64,000 nt of DNA, taken from positions 62,001 through 126,000 of the forward strand of contig NZ_JBBEXE010000003.1 of assembly GCF_037645805.1 (NCBI RefSeq). The letters are read 5' to 3'. This stretch comes from Leptobacterium_A meishanense. Lineage in GTDB: Bacteria; Bacteroidota; Bacteroidia; Flavobacteriales; Flavobacteriaceae. Shown here piece after piece: positions 62,995 through 64,000 of this stretch. Below the pieces are notes generated by a model. The model made no database searches. It saw only the letters and a list, made by a program, of their open reading frames with translations, and had not been told where the DNA came from. Position numbers and translations under genes: made by a program. Position 1 is the stretch's first letter, and each line of letters starts with the position of its first letter.

Positions 62995-64000
62995 TTATTG
63001 CCAGATATAGTCTTTTTTAGAAGCTTGGCTTTTTAATGCTTTTATCATAGCATTTTCCAACCCCTTGGATGTTACATTCTTTTTCTCTTCAGCAATATAT
63101 TTCTTCCTTTTAGCATTCAAGGCTTGTATCTCTTTTTGGATATTAGAACGCTCACCGGCTTTCTGTGCTACATATTTTTTGATTTCATAAGTAGATTTTT
63201 CTTTTAACGGTTCTGGCAAATCCTTTTTTTCCAGATCATCATAACTGAAATCTTTCTCTGCGGCAGCATCTACTAGATCCCATGTGGTGTTTTTATATAG
63301 CCCGGAGCTTTTACTCACAGTTCTTTTTAATTGTACCTCTTCATTTACAGAAGCTGCATTGGCATCTTGTGTAGCTTGTATTTTCATTTTTTCATACCCT
63401 CTATTTCCATAAGGAATGTAAGTGTTGTTTAGTTTGATGTTGAGTTGTAAAATTAAATCATCATAAGGAGTAACAATTTGTACAATTTCTTCATTGTGGT
63501 CAATCGACATGTAATCACCGTCGGTCAATATTGCCCCATTTTTCCATTCTCCATTAATTCCTAAATTGTGGTTTCCACAAAAAATGGTGTTCACCACTAC
63601 ATCTTTTTCTTTAGCATTTGCAGTTGCATTTCTATAATCTACAGTTCCTTGTGTAAAAGGCTCGTTCCCCGCAATAAAAATTAATTTTAAATCATCTGGA
63701 TTGTCTCCCCATTCAAGTTGATTTAATGATGTTTGGATAACATGTCCGCAAAATTCACTTCCGCCATTTGTGGTTAGTGAGAAAAGCTTTTCAGAAATAT
63801 CATCAAGGTCATTGGTAAAACCAATCACTTGCCGGATATATCCTTCTTGAGAAGATAAATTATCATTTCCGTATTCATATAAAGCGATTTCTAGATTGGG
63901 GGCCTGTCCTTTGTGGCGGGCATACGACAGTTCATTGATAATGTCCCACAACTTTGCTTTTGCTTGGTTGATCAATCCGTCCATACTATTGCTGGTGTCA
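62995..64000 (-). CDS. VWA-domain protein, 5' end cut by window edge
   Basis: The gene is read leftward and enters from beyond the right edge. The first visible residues DTSNSM form the metal-ion-dependent adhesion site (DxSxS) of a von Willebrand factor A domain, so the start lies outside the window; an internal ATG at 63984 would break this site. The domain continues through FIAGNEPFTQGTVDY. A helical, lysine/glutamate-rich C-terminus (about the last 110 residues) follows. Role unknown; surface or envelope functions are usual for secreted VWA proteins. Confidence 0.85.
   Translation of the reverse strand, partial: DTSNSMDGLINQAKAKLWDIINELSYARHKGQAPNLEIALYEYGNDNLSSQEGYIRQVIGFTNDLDDISEKLFSLTTNGGSEFCGHVIQTSLNQLEWGDNPDDLKLIFIAGNEPFTQGTVDYRNATANAKEKDVVVNTIFCGNHNLGINGEWKNGAILTDGDYMSIDHNEEIVQIVTPYDDLILQLNIKLNNTYIPYGNRGYEKMKIQATQDANAASVNEEVQLKRTVSKSSGLYKNTTWDLVDAAAEKDFSYDDLEKKDLPEPLKEKSTYEIKKYVAQKAGERSNIQKEIQALNAKRKKYIAEEKKNVTSKGLENAMIKALKSQASKKDYIWQ

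Overview
The window comes from a member of the Bacteroidota, almost certainly a marine-type Flavobacteriaceae. The support is the T9SS genes (sprA, a PorP/SprF-like protein, a type A C-terminal sorting domain), alternative complex III (ActA-F), a DUF2723 protein, and repeated promoters of the TTG-N19/20-TAnnTTTG type. The sequence is AT-rich with tight, mostly convergent or co-directional operons.

Layout. 1-6.6 kb: 5' part of polA (minus), a membrane metallophosphoesterase, a thioredoxin-like protein without its cysteines, then a polysaccharide deacetylase/DUF2723 pair (minus). 6.7-7.7 kb: tRNA-Gln(UUG) and a double-domain universal stress protein. 7.8-12.2 kb: the rimP-nusA-infB operon with a strong leader hairpin. 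12.5-14.3 kb: a secreted tail-collar-domain protein, a T9SS cargo protein and a SPOR-like protein. 14.5-25.9 kb: alternative complex III (actABCDEF) followed by coxB and coxA, i.e. a quinol:cytochrome c oxidoreductase and its aa3 oxidase in one operon. 25.7-31.8 kb: accessory DNA lying between coxA and ruvB. It holds a RhuM-Fic/Doc protein, a displaced second copy of the coxA 3' end, a DUF4143-type ATPase and a large unknown protein with a possible restriction-endonuclease-like N-terminus. 31.9-46.1 kb: conserved housekeeping block ruvB, GIY-YIG protein (with a 51-bp-spaced repeat array), queG, maeB, ruvA, sprA, gcvH, a VanZ-like gene and tonB. 46.3-51.3 kb: cytochrome oxidase assembly and small subunits (ctaB, two COX3, COX4, Trx-fold protein, SCO, DUF420, CAMC-motif peptide). 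51.4-57.2 kb: a MacB-type ABC transporter with two permeases, adaptor and TolC. 57.2-64 kb: tsaB, an orphan, DUF1304, YyaL-like, an Nfu protein with doubled N-domain, PorP/SprF, and the C-terminal part of a VWA-domain protein.

How it fits together. The two cox blocks and ctaB/SCO/DUF420 give a complete ACIII-aa3 respiratory branch. CoxB carries CuA but no fused heme, so electrons must arrive from the c-type hemes of ActA/ActE. SprA and PorP/SprF serve the type IX secretion system, whose cargo includes the 13.1 kb protein.

The most interesting region is 25.7-31.8 kb. The last 144 bp of coxA is present twice: 56 bp are identical (25744-25799 and 27427-27482), then the copies diverge almost only at synonymous sites. 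This is the footprint expected when an element integrates into the 3' end of coxA and supplies its own replacement gene tail. Between the repeats there is one gene, rhuM-fic, and no recombinase. Coordinates and alignments were made by eye; no database search was possible.
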